NCBI RefSeq assembly: GCF_003477605.1
Contig: NZ_QUDR01000001.1
Coordinates: 124,001 to 188,000 of the forward strand
Length of the DNA stretch: 64,000 nt
Reading direction: 5' to 3'
DNA from: Clostridium sp. AF37-5
Lineage (GTDB): Bacteria > Bacillota > Clostridia > Lachnospirales > Lachnospiraceae
The translations under genes were made by a program, and so were the position numbers. Below the pieces are notes generated by a model. That model saw nothing but the letters and a program-made list of their open reading frames with translations. It made no database searches and was not told where the DNA came from. Positions 24,065-32,662 of the stretch are shown here, in pieces; the stretch's first letter is position 1, and each line of letters opens with the position of its first letter.

Positions 24065-25726
24065 ATGAGGAGATTAAAGCGAAGTTTTTGGGCAAAAGCA
24101 GCAGTTGCTGTGGCGTCAATCGCAATTGCAATCGGGGTAATTGGCGGAATTTCATTTGCGTCAAATAATCAGCCTTTTTTGGGAGATTGCATTGAGTACG
24201 GAATTGTTTGTAATTATCTGAATCAGACAGCAGATATGGAGACAAACTTTGCCGTAGGTAAGTACCAGGGGAATGGTCATTGGAACGGAAACACGATTTC
24301 TGAGAGCAAAGCAAATGCTTCCGGAGAGGTTCGGATTGGAGAAGTTGTAGGAGAGACGAAATTCCGTGGGACGCCTTATGTAGTAGTAAAGGAAAGTGTG
24401 AAAGATGAAGTTAAAGCAATGCTTGCATCTGTTTCAAACTATGCAGAATCTGTTGTGAAAAAGGCAGATTACACAACACCAAAAGATGTTAAGGACATGA
24501 ACAATTATCATGTAGACATTACAGGAATTGATGAAGAAGTTGTATATGTGGATGCGGATGCTATGGTTGAAAATATCACTGCAGGGAAAATTCAGAATGG
24601 TGGTGTTAAGGTCACATTGCGAGCAAATCAGTCCTTAGTATTTAATGTATCATTGAAAGATGATGTTCGCATTCCGGAATATAAGATTACTGTAAAAAAT
24701 GGAAGTAAAACACACGAGGAAATGGCAGAGTCTGTTGTGTGGAATATGCCTTATGTGACGAATTTGAATTTGAACTCAGATGGTATGAGAGCTACGATAA
24801 TTGCGCCAAAAGCTTTTGTGAATTTGAGTACTACATCCGAAGGATGGCTGGTATGTGATACTGTTGTCAGCAATTCTGGCGAATGGCATATGATTTCAAA
24901 GAAAATCCCGAAAGTGACACCAACGCCAAAAGTGACACCAACACCAACGCCGAAAGTGACAGCGACACCGACACCAAAAGTGACAGCAACACCAACACCA
25001 AAGGTAACGGCAACACCAACACCAAAGGTAACGGCAACACCAACACCGAAGGTAACGGCGACACCAACACCAAAGGTAACGGCAACACCAACACCAAAGG
25101 TAACGGCGACACCAACACCAAAAGTGACAGCAACACCGACACCGAATGTGACGGCGACACCAACACCAAAGGTAACGGCGACACCGACACCAAAAGTAAC
25201 GGCGACACCAACACCAAAAGTGACAGCAACACCGACACCGAAGGTGACGGCGACACCAACACCAAAAGTAACGGCGACACCAACACCGAAGGTGACAGCG
25301 ACACCAACACCAAAAGTGACAGCAACACCGACACCAACACCAACGGCAACGCCGACAGCTACACCGGAAGTAACACCGACAACTACACCGGAAGTAACAC
25401 CAACGGCTACTCCGGAGGTAACACCAACGGCTACTCCGGATGATGATGCAACACCGACACCGGAAGTGACAGCAACAGCTACTCCAAACTTGTTCGATTT
25501 TGATGAAGACACACCGAGAGCAAGTAAAGAGCTGACAGACCCGGATACACCAAAAGCATCAGCAACCAGTAAGAAAACAACTACTTTGTTGGATGAAGAT
25601 GTACCATTATCTGATTCCGCACCGGAAACAGGAGATACAACAAATCTTTTGTTCCCAATGATTGTTATGGGATTGTCTGTATTAGCAATTTTCGGAGTAA
25701 TTGTATTTAGAAAGAAAATGAACTAA
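24065..25726 (+). CDS. Cell-wall-anchored surface protein with TPTPKVTA repeat stalk
   Basis: 553 residues. Signal peptide (RRLKRSFWAKAAVAVASIAI, cleavage near FAS). The N-terminal domain (about 33-275) contains YGIVCNYLNQTADMETNFAV, resembling choice-of-anchor A/putative adhesive domains. A stalk of about sixteen PTPKVTAT octapeptides (about 290-420) then degenerates to PTATPEVT units. The C-terminus has APETG followed by a hydrophobic helix and RKKMN, an LPXTG-like sortase signal with Ala in place of Leu. ATG 24065 fits GGAGG better than 24062. Probably an adhesin or structural surface protein. Confidence 0.85.
   Translation: MRRLKRSFWAKAAVAVASIAIAIGVIGGISFASNNQPFLGDCIEYGIVCNYLNQTADMETNFAVGKYQGNGHWNGNTISESKANASGEVRIGEVVGETKFRGTPYVVVKESVKDEVKAMLASVSNYAESVVKKADYTTPKDVKDMNNYHVDITGIDEEVVYVDADAMVENITAGKIQNGGVKVTLRANQSLVFNVSLKDDVRIPEYKITVKNGSKTHEEMAESVVWNMPYVTNLNLNSDGMRATIIAPKAFVNLSTTSEGWLVCDTVVSNSGEWHMISKKIPKVTPTPKVTPTPTPKVTATPTPKVTATPTPKVTATPTPKVTATPTPKVTATPTPKVTATPTPKVTATPTPKVTATPTPNVTATPTPKVTATPTPKVTATPTPKVTATPTPKVTATPTPKVTATPTPKVTATPTPKVTATPTPTPTATPTATPEVTPTTTPEVTPTATPEVTPTATPDDDATPTPEVTATATPNLFDFDEDTPRASKELTDPDTPKASATSKKTTTLLDEDVPLSDSAPETGDTTNLLFPMIVMGLSVLAIFGVIVFRKKMN
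24949..25330 (+). repeat. 24-bp tandem repeats (about 16 copies)
   Basis: Each unit encodes PTPKVTAT (one copy has Asn for Lys). Copies differ mostly at third codon positions (AAA/AAG, GTG/GTA, ACA/ACG), showing selection on protein sequence. Copy number is expected to vary by slippage or recombination. Confidence 0.9.
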
Positions 25727-25771
25727 GTTAAGAAGTAAATGAAAAAGAATCTACAAAATGATTCAAAATAT

Positions 25772-25806
25772 AATAAGGAGTTTGCTAAGGCAGACTCCTT
25801 ATTTCT
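25772..25806. terminator. Terminator between convergent genes (plus strand reading)
   Basis: Stem AATAAGGAGT/ACTCCTTATT with a 12-base loop, then TTCTT. The A-rich flank would let it work on the other strand too. Confidence 0.7.
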
Positions 25807-25810
25807 TACA

Positions 25811-25843
25811 AATAAAAAGGAGCCGGCCTTTTGGCAGACTCCT
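25811..25843 (-). terminator. Terminator of the dehydratase-activase gene
   Basis: On the minus strand AGGAG...CTCCT with inner GCC-AAAA-GGC is followed by TTTTTATTTG, just after the stop of the 1405-residue gene. Confidence 0.75.
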
Positions 25844-25858
25844 AAATTGTGATTCTTT

Positions 25859-28800
25859 TTATTTGTTTAAATTCTCATTTGCTGTTGCTAACATCAGTTT
25901 GATACGATTTAACTGGTTTACTTCGCTGGCGCCGGGATCATAGTCAACGGCTACAATGTTGGCATCTGGGAATGCCTTTCGAATCTGTTTGATAACACCT
26001 TTACCAACGACATGGTTTGGCAGACAGCCAAATGGCTGAGTACAAACGATGTTTGGCACATTGCTGTGAATCAATTCAATCATTTCACCTGTGAGAAACC
26101 ATCCTTCACCGGTCTGGTTACCGTTAGATACGAAAGGCTCTGCATATTTAGCCAGTACGTGAATCTCAGGTGGTGCCTCAAAACGTTTGCTTTCAGCAAG
26201 TGCTTTGCAGTATGGCTTGCGGAACTGATTTAACAGCCAGATAGCAGCATTTCCAAGCCACTTACTGGTTTTCTTAAAGCCAAGATGGTCAGCCTTAAAT
26301 TCACTATCGTAAGCACTGTACATAAAGAAGTCAAGCATATCCGGACAGACTGCTTCAGCACCTTCAGCCTCCAAGAGTTCAACAACATGATTGTTGGCTG
26401 CAGGGAGATATTTAACTAAAATCTCACCAACGATTCCAACACGTGGTTTTTTCTTTGTTTCATCTAATTCTATTTCATCAAATTCCTTCACGATTTGTTT
26501 GATATTTTTCTTAAGTTCCGACTGCTTTGGTTTTTTCACAGCCTCAATACAGACTTTTTTCCATTTATCGTGAAGAGCGTTTACGGAACCCGGTACCTTC
26601 TCGTAAGGGCGGGTACGGTATACGACGCGCATAAACAAATCACCGTAGATTAAGCTGTGAATAGCGGCTTTTAACAATCGGTAATTGATGTCAAAGCCGG
26701 AGTTTGTTTCCACACCGGCACTTAACGAAATAACAGGAATTTGTTCCATGCCTGCTTTTTTCAGTGCACGGCGGATAAAGCCGATATAGTTCGTTGCACG
26801 GCATCCGCCACCGGTCTGGGTAATGATTAAAGCAGTTTTATTTAAATCGTACTCGCCGGATAACAATGCTTTCATGAACTGTCCGACTACAAGAAGAGAC
26901 GGATAGCATGCATCATTATTTACATATTTTAAGCCGTAATCCAATTCGCCTACGCCGGTAGGAAGCTGGACAAGATTATAACCACAGGCAGCAAGAGCCG
27001 GCATTAAAATGTCAAAATGAATTGGTGACATTTGTGGTGCTAAAATCGTGTAACTTTTACGCATTTCTTTTGTAAATTCAACTCGTTTATAGGCTGAATT
27101 TTGAGGAGATGACTTAATTCCCTTGCGTTCGCGGTCTTTCACAGCGGAAATAAGCGAACGGATACGAATTCTTGCGGCACCTAAGTTGTTGACCTCGTCA
27201 ATTTTAAGAACCGTACATATTTTATTGGAACTTGTCAAAATATCATTGACCTGGTCGGTTGTTACTGCGTCAAGTCCACATCCAAAAGAGTTAAGCTGAA
27301 TCATATCCAGATTGTTCTGGGTGCGTACAAAACTGGCAGCGGCATAAAGTCTGGAATGATACATCCACTGATCCATCGCAATCGTTGGCCGGTCAACTTT
27401 TCCTAAATGGGAAATGCTGTCCTCAGATAATACCGCAATATCGTAAGATGTAATCAATTCCGGAATACCGTGGTTGATTTCCGGGTCAATATGGTAAGGA
27501 CGACCGGCTAACACAATACCACGCTTGTTGTTATCTGCCATCCATTTTAATACGCGTTCGCCCTCTAAGCGGATATCATTTCTTGTTTTTTGCAATTCTT
27601 CGTATGCCTTGTGGGCAGCTTTTCGAATCTCGCCGGCATCAATATTATTTTCTTTGCCGAGATAGCGTACTAACTCATCGGCAAGAATTTTATCGCTTTC
27701 AAAGGAGACGAATGGATTCTGGTAGGTAATCGATTCATCTGCCAATTCTTCTACATTATTTTTGATATTTTCTCCATAAGAAGTGACAATTGGGCAGTTG
27801 TAGTGGTTGCCCGCTTCATCAAATTCTTTGCGCTCGTAAGGAACACAAGGGTAAAAAATGTACGAAACGCCCTGGTTTAACAGCCATGAGATATGTCCAT
27901 GAGCTAACTTTGCCGGATAACATTCCGATTCGCTTGGAATCGATTCGATACCAAGTGAATAAATGTTTCGGTTGGAAGCTGGTGAAAGAACGACTTCGTA
28001 GCCAAGTTCCGTAAAGAAAGTAAACCAGTATGGATAATTCTCATACATATTTAACACGCGTGGAATTCCGACCTTGCCGCGATATGCTTTGTCCGCAGAT
28101 AATGGTTTATAGTGGTCAAAAAGACGCTTATTTTTATAGGTGTAAAGGTTTGGAACGTCACGGTTTGTCTTTTCTTTGCCAAGGCCACGTTCACATCGGT
28201 TACCGGACACAAACTGACGGCCACCGGTAAAGCGGTTTATTGTAAGGAGACAATGATTGGTACATCCCTTACATCTTGTCATGGAACTTTCAAATTTTAA
28301 TTCGATAATGTCCTGTAAAGAGAGCATGGAAGAAATTTCTCCCTCTTCGTAATGCTCACGGGCAATCAGTGCGGCACCAAAAGCACCCATGATACCGGCA
28401 ATGTCAGGGCGAATTGCCTGACATCCGGAAACACGCTCAAAACTTCGTAATACCGCATCGTTATAGAAAGTACCACCCTGAACAACTACGTTTTTACCGA
28501 GATCTTTCGGGTCTGTTAATTTAATTACCTTTAACAGGGCATTTTTAATAACGGAAATAGCAAGTCCGGCAGAAATATCTGCGACCGTAGCTCCTTCTTT
28601 TTGTGCCTGTTTTACTTTAGAATTCATAAATACGGTGCAGCGGGAACCCAAATCAATTGGATTTTCGGCAAACAGAGCCAGTTTTGCAAAATCTTTTACT
28701 TCATAATTCAACGAGCGTGCAAACGTCTCGATAAAAGAACCACAGCCGGAAGAGCAGGCTTCATTTAACTGTACCTGGTCTACGGAGTGATTTTTGATTT

Positions 28801-30076
28801 TAATACATTTCATATCCTGACCGCCGATGTCCAGAATACAATCAACATCCGGGTCAAAGAAAGAAGCAGCGTAATAATGGGAAACGGTTTCAACTTCACC
28901 TTCATCTAACATCAAAGCGGATTTAATCAGTGCTTCGCCGTATCCGGTTGAACAGGAACGCACAATTGTGGCACTTTCCGGGAGCAGTTCATAAATTTCC
29001 TTAATTGCTTTAATTGTCGTCTTCAGTGGGCTTCCGTTATTATTATCATAGAATGAGTACAGAAGGGAACCGTCTTCGCCGACAAGAGCTACTTTAGTTG
29101 TTGTTGAACCGGCATCTACGCCAAGAAATACATTTCCTTCGTAAGTGGAGATATCTCCCTTCTTTACGCTGTGTACGTTATGTTTTTCGATAAATTCATT
29201 GTAATCAGTTTCATCTTTGAAAAGAGGCTCCATACGAGTCACTTCAAATTCAATTTTAATTTCGCCGGAAAGCTTCTTTAACAAAGCACCGATTGTTGTG
29301 GCGCCTTTTCCCTCCGAGTTCATGGCTGCTCCGCTTGCAGCAAAAAGATGGGAATTTTCCGGTGCAATAATGGCATCCCCGGTTAAATTAAGAGTGCGGA
29401 TGAATGCCTGTTTTAATTCTGTTAAAAAGTGCAGCGGACCGCCGAGAAAAGCAACGTTACCGCGAATCGGTTTTCCGCAGGCAAGACCACTGATTGTCTG
29501 GTTTACGACAGCCTGGAAAATGGAAGCGGCAAGATCCGGTTTCGATGCGCCCTCATTTATTAAAGGCTGAATATCAGTCTTTGCAAATACACCACATCGT
29601 GCGGCAATCGGATATAAAGCCTGGTAATCTTTTGCATAGGTATTTAATCCGGCAGCGTCTGTTTTTAATAAGGTAGCCATTTGATCGATAAAAGAACCGG
29701 TACCGCCGGCACAGATACCGTTCATTCGCTGCTCAATACCATCGGTAAAGTAAATAATTTTTGCATCCTCACCACCAAGTTCAATGGCGACATCGGTCTG
29801 AGGAGCGTAACTTTTTAAGGAAGTAGCAACGCTCACAACTTCCTGCACAAATGGAATGTCAAGGTGATTTGAGATGGAAAGACCACCGGAACCGGTAATC
29901 ATCGGTGCGATGTCACAGTCACCAAGTTCGTTGTAAGCACGTTCCATAATTGCACGTAAGGTTTCCTGGATATTTGCGTAGTGACGCTCATAGGCAGAAA
30001 ACAGTATGTTATTGTTATCATCCAGCACAGCAATTTTTACTGTGGTTGAACCAATATCGATACCTACTCGTTTCAT
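25859..30076 (-). CDS. Large 2-hydroxyacyl-CoA dehydratase activase-related protein (BadF/BcrA-type)
   Basis: 1405 residues. Two ASKHA ATPase domains of the HgdC/BadF type come first: VGIDIGSTTVKIAV at residue 4 with CAGGTGSFIDQ, and FLGVDAGSTTTKVALV near residue 315 with CSSGCGSFIETFA; the cysteines can hold a bridging [4Fe-4S] cluster. A cysteine cluster CKGCTNHC (about 605) and a DUF2229-like region follow, then a C-terminal half related to dehydratase subunits (NDACYPSLLVVGQF, TQTGGGCRATNYIG). Activases drive ATP-dependent one-electron transfer. This fused form is common in clostridia but its substrate is unknown. AGGAGGT precedes the ATG. Confidence 0.85.
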   Translation of the reverse strand: MKRVGIDIGSTTVKIAVLDDNNNILFSAYERHYANIQETLRAIMERAYNELGDCDIAPMITGSGGLSISNHLDIPFVQEVVSVATSLKSYAPQTDVAIELGGEDAKIIYFTDGIEQRMNGICAGGTGSFIDQMATLLKTDAAGLNTYAKDYQALYPIAARCGVFAKTDIQPLINEGASKPDLAASIFQAVVNQTISGLACGKPIRGNVAFLGGPLHFLTELKQAFIRTLNLTGDAIIAPENSHLFAASGAAMNSEGKGATTIGALLKKLSGEIKIEFEVTRMEPLFKDETDYNEFIEKHNVHSVKKGDISTYEGNVFLGVDAGSTTTKVALVGEDGSLLYSFYDNNNGSPLKTTIKAIKEIYELLPESATIVRSCSTGYGEALIKSALMLDEGEVETVSHYYAASFFDPDVDCILDIGGQDMKCIKIKNHSVDQVQLNEACSSGCGSFIETFARSLNYEVKDFAKLALFAENPIDLGSRCTVFMNSKVKQAQKEGATVADISAGLAISVIKNALLKVIKLTDPKDLGKNVVVQGGTFYNDAVLRSFERVSGCQAIRPDIAGIMGAFGAALIAREHYEEGEISSMLSLQDIIELKFESSMTRCKGCTNHCLLTINRFTGGRQFVSGNRCERGLGKEKTNRDVPNLYTYKNKRLFDHYKPLSADKAYRGKVGIPRVLNMYENYPYWFTFFTELGYEVVLSPASNRNIYSLGIESIPSESECYPAKLAHGHISWLLNQGVSYIFYPCVPYERKEFDEAGNHYNCPIVTSYGENIKNNVEELADESITYQNPFVSFESDKILADELVRYLGKENNIDAGEIRKAAHKAYEELQKTRNDIRLEGERVLKWMADNNKRGIVLAGRPYHIDPEINHGIPELITSYDIAVLSEDSISHLGKVDRPTIAMDQWMYHSRLYAAASFVRTQNNLDMIQLNSFGCGLDAVTTDQVNDILTSSNKICTVLKIDEVNNLGAARIRIRSLISAVKDRERKGIKSSPQNSAYKRVEFTKEMRKSYTILAPQMSPIHFDILMPALAACGYNLVQLPTGVGELDYGLKYVNNDACYPSLLVVGQFMKALLSGEYDLNKTALIITQTGGGCRATNYIGFIRRALKKAGMEQIPVISLSAGVETNSGFDINYRLLKAAIHSLIYGDLFMRVVYRTRPYEKVPGSVNALHDKWKKVCIEAVKKPKQSELKKNIKQIVKEFDEIELDETKKKPRVGIVGEILVKYLPAANNHVVELLEAEGAEAVCPDMLDFFMYSAYDSEFKADHLGFKKTSKWLGNAAIWLLNQFRKPYCKALAESKRFEAPPEIHVLAKYAEPFVSNGNQTGEGWFLTGEMIELIHSNVPNIVCTQPFGCLPNHVVGKGVIKQIRKAFPDANIVAVDYDPGASEVNQLNRIKLMLATANENLNK

Positions 30077-30135
30077 AAGTACCTCCTAAAGTTTCCTATT
30101 AAAATCATTTTTTGTTATCTAATTATCGAAACCTT

Positions 30136-30164
30136 ATTATACGACAAAAAGAATGGTTTTGCAA
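30136..30164 (-). promoter_or_regulatory. Promoter of the activase-related gene
   Basis: Minus strand TTGCAA (30159-30164), 17-bp spacer, perfect TATAAT (30136-30141), about 60 bp before the ATG. Confidence 0.7.
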
Positions 30165-30229
30165 CAAAATTAGAAAGAACAAATGGCATTCTTTTGAATA
30201 GGATAATAAAAAAAGGCAGGAATCTGAAA

Positions 30230-30673
30230 ATGAATCAACGCTTTTGTAATGGAATGATACATGTCATTCGCTCCGGCGATAATCTTTACCAGTTGAGCAG
30301 ACGCTACCGTGTTCCGCTCGCACTTATTCTGCGGGCAAACCCTTATGTGGATGTGTATAATTTAAGACCGGGACAGGAAATCTGCATTCCGATGCCCTGT
30401 GGAAGCGGACCGATGGCAGGACGGGGAATTCAGCAGGAAAATGTGGAGACAACCGAGCAGGAGACAGAGAAAGAGGATTATGAGGAGGAAAAGAATGCAC
30501 AGGCAGAGGAAGAAAAAGAGGTGTCTTGTGTCTATCGTGCAGACGGAACAAAAAGCCTCGGAGCCATTTTAAATGAGTGCGGTGTAACGATGGCAGAATT
30601 TTTTGAAATGAATAATCCGGAGCAGATTATTATCGCGGCAGATGTCCTTTTTGAAGTGCCAAAGAAGGTTTGA
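30230..30673 (+). CDS. LysM-domain protein
   Basis: 147 residues. A LysM peptidoglycan-binding repeat at about 9-55 (MIHVIRSGDNLYQLSRRYRV...ANPYVDVYNLRPGQEICIPM), an acidic Glu-rich linker (70-100), and a second LysM-like segment (about 102-145: YRADGTKSLGAILNECGVT...DVLFEVP). No signal peptide is visible, so it may act in spore coat or be exported by another path. The start is ATG 30230 after AGGAAT; a TTG at 30194 is open but has no ribosome site. The promoter of the next gene overlaps its stop. Confidence 0.75.
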   Translation: MNQRFCNGMIHVIRSGDNLYQLSRRYRVPLALILRANPYVDVYNLRPGQEICIPMPCGSGPMAGRGIQQENVETTEQETEKEDYEEEKNAQAEEEKEVSCVYRADGTKSLGAILNECGVTMAEFFEMNNPEQIIIAADVLFEVPKKV

Positions 30674-30698
30674 CAAAGGTTATTAGAACCTTTATAAT
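30670..30698 (+). promoter_or_regulatory. Consensus promoter with dyad in the spacer (corA)
   Basis: Perfect TTGACA (30670-30675) and TATAAT (30693-30698) at 17 bp. The spacer is itself a palindrome, AAGGTT-ATTAG-AACCTT, a good candidate repressor site. The TGA stop of the LysM gene lies in the -35. Confidence 0.8.
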
Positions 30699-30717
30699 GA
30701 AATGGATTAGTCAGACT

Positions 30718-30752
30718 CGGCGATGCCTTGTTTTCGGGGAATCGCCGTTGTC
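30718..30752 (+). other. Leader hairpin upstream of corA
   Basis: Stem CGGCGAT/ATCGCCG with a 17-base loop in the untranslated leader, followed by TTGTCTTTG. It could be an early terminator or a structured leader; it does not resemble the Mg2+ M-box, which is much longer. Confidence 0.4.
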
Positions 30753-30774
30753 TTTGAAAGGAAGGTGAACAAGC

Positions 30775-31701
30775 ATGATTTCCATTTACAAAACCATAGA
30801 AGACGATATGGTGGTGTTTGATAAAATAGAAGAGGGTTGTTGGATATCAGCCATTCACCCAAATGAGGAAGAATTGGCTTTTTTGGAGGAAGAAACCGGG
30901 ATTGATTTGGATGATTTACGGGCGCCTTTGGATGATGAGGAGCGTTCCCGTATCGAGTTGGAAGATGGATACAATATGATTTTGGTGGACATTCCTTCGC
31001 TTGATGAGAAAGACCGGTATGTCACGATTCCTCTTGGTATTTACATGACAAAGGAGCATATTATTACGATTTGTCTGGAAGAATCACCGGTTTTGAAAGC
31101 ATTTGTAAACCGTAGAGTACGCGAGTTTTACACATTCAAAAAGACTCGCTTTGTATTCCAGATTTTGTATCGCAATGCTGCTTCCTACCTGCGTTATCTG
31201 CGTATTATTGACAGAAAAAGTGACCAGATTGAGGAAAAACTGCATATTTCCCAGAAAAACAGTGAGTTGATTGAACTTTTGGAACTGGAAAAAAGTCTGG
31301 TTTATTTTACCACTTCCCTGCGCTCAAATGAAGTCGTTTTAGAGAAACTTCTGCGGACGGAGCGCGTTAAAAAATATCCGGAAGATGAGGACTTATTGGA
31401 AGATGTCATTATCGAGAATAAACAGGCGATTGAAATGGCAAATATATACAGTGGAATTTTAAGTGGAATGATGGATGCGTTTGCGTCTGTTATATCCAAT
31501 AACTTAAATATTGTAATGAAGTTCTTGGCAACGGTTACGATTGTTTTATCAATCCCGACGATGATTGCCAGTTTCTTTGGAATGAACTTTGATAATATTC
31601 CACTTGGACATTCGCCGTTTGGATTTTTTACCATTATTGTTTTAACGCTTATTATTTCCGGTGTTGTGGCGTTGTTGTTCCGCAAAAAAGATTTGTTTTA
31701 A
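30775..31701 (+). CDS. CorA-family divalent cation transporter
   Basis: 308 residues. Large N-terminal cytoplasmic domain, long stalk helix, then two C-terminal membrane helices. The pore signature GMN is present in ASFFGMNFDNIPLG between them, and a basic tail (RKKDLF) follows. It moves Mg2+ or another divalent cation down its gradient as a pentamer. AAGGAAGGTG precedes the ATG. It has its own strong promoter with a possible operator; the neighbouring genes give no clear metal link. Confidence 0.9.
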   Translation: MISIYKTIEDDMVVFDKIEEGCWISAIHPNEEELAFLEEETGIDLDDLRAPLDDEERSRIELEDGYNMILVDIPSLDEKDRYVTIPLGIYMTKEHIITICLEESPVLKAFVNRRVREFYTFKKTRFVFQILYRNAASYLRYLRIIDRKSDQIEEKLHISQKNSELIELLELEKSLVYFTTSLRSNEVVLEKLLRTERVKKYPEDEDLLEDVIIENKQAIEMANIYSGILSGMMDAFASVISNNLNIVMKFLATVTIVLSIPTMIASFFGMNFDNIPLGHSPFGFFTIIVLTLIISGVVALLFRKKDLF

Positions 31702-31742
31702 TAGGGAAAAGACGATTGTTGAATGGAGGTTAAAAAAGAACT

Positions 31743-32642
31743 ATGAGTTTATTAGACCGATTGGAGAGAACACGGTTTGGAAAATTTGGCATTCCGAATC
31801 TGATGCGGTATGTCATTGGAGTTAATATTGTCGGAATTCTGATTAGTCTTGTGAATCCGATGTTTTATTATTCGTATCTGAGTTTGGATATTGCAAGTAT
31901 TCTGCATGGACAGGTTTGGCGTATTTTTACCTTTGTGTTAAGCCCATCCGGACAGTTTGGCGGTACCGGCATGGTTAGTTTATTGTGGTTTGCAATCTGG
32001 ATTTTTGTGTATTATTCGATTGGAACAAATCTGGAGCGCATGTGGGGAACTTTCCGCTTTAATTTGTTTTATTTTGGCGGACTTTTACTGGTTGTAATTA
32101 TGACATTTGTTTTTTATCTGTTTTTACAACTTGGGTTAGTGCCAAATGCTGCAACTGCTTATACGGATTATATGCTTTCCGCCAATATTATGGATGATTT
32201 GAACCAGACGATGTTTTTAGCGTTTGCCTTTGCTTTCCCGGATGCACAGTTCCTTGTGTATTTTATTATTCCGGTTAAGGCAAAGTGGCTGAGTATTGTA
32301 TATCTTTTGATGGATGGCTATATGTTTGTCCGCTATCTGATGAGTGGATATTATTATTCGGCAGCGGTGATTTTGGTTCTTTTATTAAACTTTTTTATCT
32401 TCTATTTTATGGGACGTGGTTCTCTTACGCCAAAGCAGGCGTACCATCAGAAGAAGAGAAAGATGGAATATAAGAAAAAAACAGCACCCACACAGGGAAG
32501 TGTACCAAGGCATCATTGTGTGATTTGTGGCAGAACGGATGTGGACTCTCCGCAGTTAGAGTTCCGTTACTGCTCCAAATGTGAGGGAAACTATGAGTAT
32601 TGTTCAGAGCATTTATTTACCCATGAGCATGTGCATCATTAA
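31743..32642 (+). CDS. Rhomboid-like membrane protein with C-terminal zinc-binding tail
   Basis: 299 residues with about six membrane helices. The order HGQVWRIFTFVL ... FYYSIGTNLERMWGTFRFN matches the rhomboid fold (loop 1 W-R motif and the LE..WG..rf segment). The rhomboid GxSG serine motif and catalytic histidine are not visible at their usual places, so it is probably an inactive pseudoprotease. The soluble tail has CVICGRTDV and CSKCEGNYEYCSEHLF plus terminal histidines, a likely zinc site. A weak GGAGG precedes the ATG. The next gene starts 21 bp later. Confidence 0.6.
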   Translation: MSLLDRLERTRFGKFGIPNLMRYVIGVNIVGILISLVNPMFYYSYLSLDIASILHGQVWRIFTFVLSPSGQFGGTGMVSLLWFAIWIFVYYSIGTNLERMWGTFRFNLFYFGGLLLVVIMTFVFYLFLQLGLVPNAATAYTDYMLSANIMDDLNQTMFLAFAFAFPDAQFLVYFIIPVKAKWLSIVYLLMDGYMFVRYLMSGYYYSAAVILVLLLNFFIFYFMGRGSLTPKQAYHQKKRKMEYKKKTAPTQGSVPRHHCVICGRTDVDSPQLEFRYCSKCEGNYEYCSEHLFTHEHVHH

Positions 32643-32662
32643 AAGGAGGAAGGAGTCGGAAA

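Noticed and set aside
24949..25330. CRISPR-like array
   Set aside because: Repeats are contiguous, coding and without unique spacers; no cas genes nearby.
24751..25512. 253-codon minus-strand frame full of GVGVAVTF repeats, with other long frames on both strands over the same stretch
   Set aside because: They are reverse or shifted readings of the 24-bp tandem repeats, which keep every frame free of stops. No ribosome sites; only the plus frame has silent-site variation.
30699..30774. Mg2+ riboswitch (M-box) ahead of the CorA gene
   Set aside because: The leader is about 75 bases with one hairpin, far too short for an M-box.
31743..32642. Active rhomboid protease
   Set aside because: No GxSG serine motif or matching histidine could be found in the helices.
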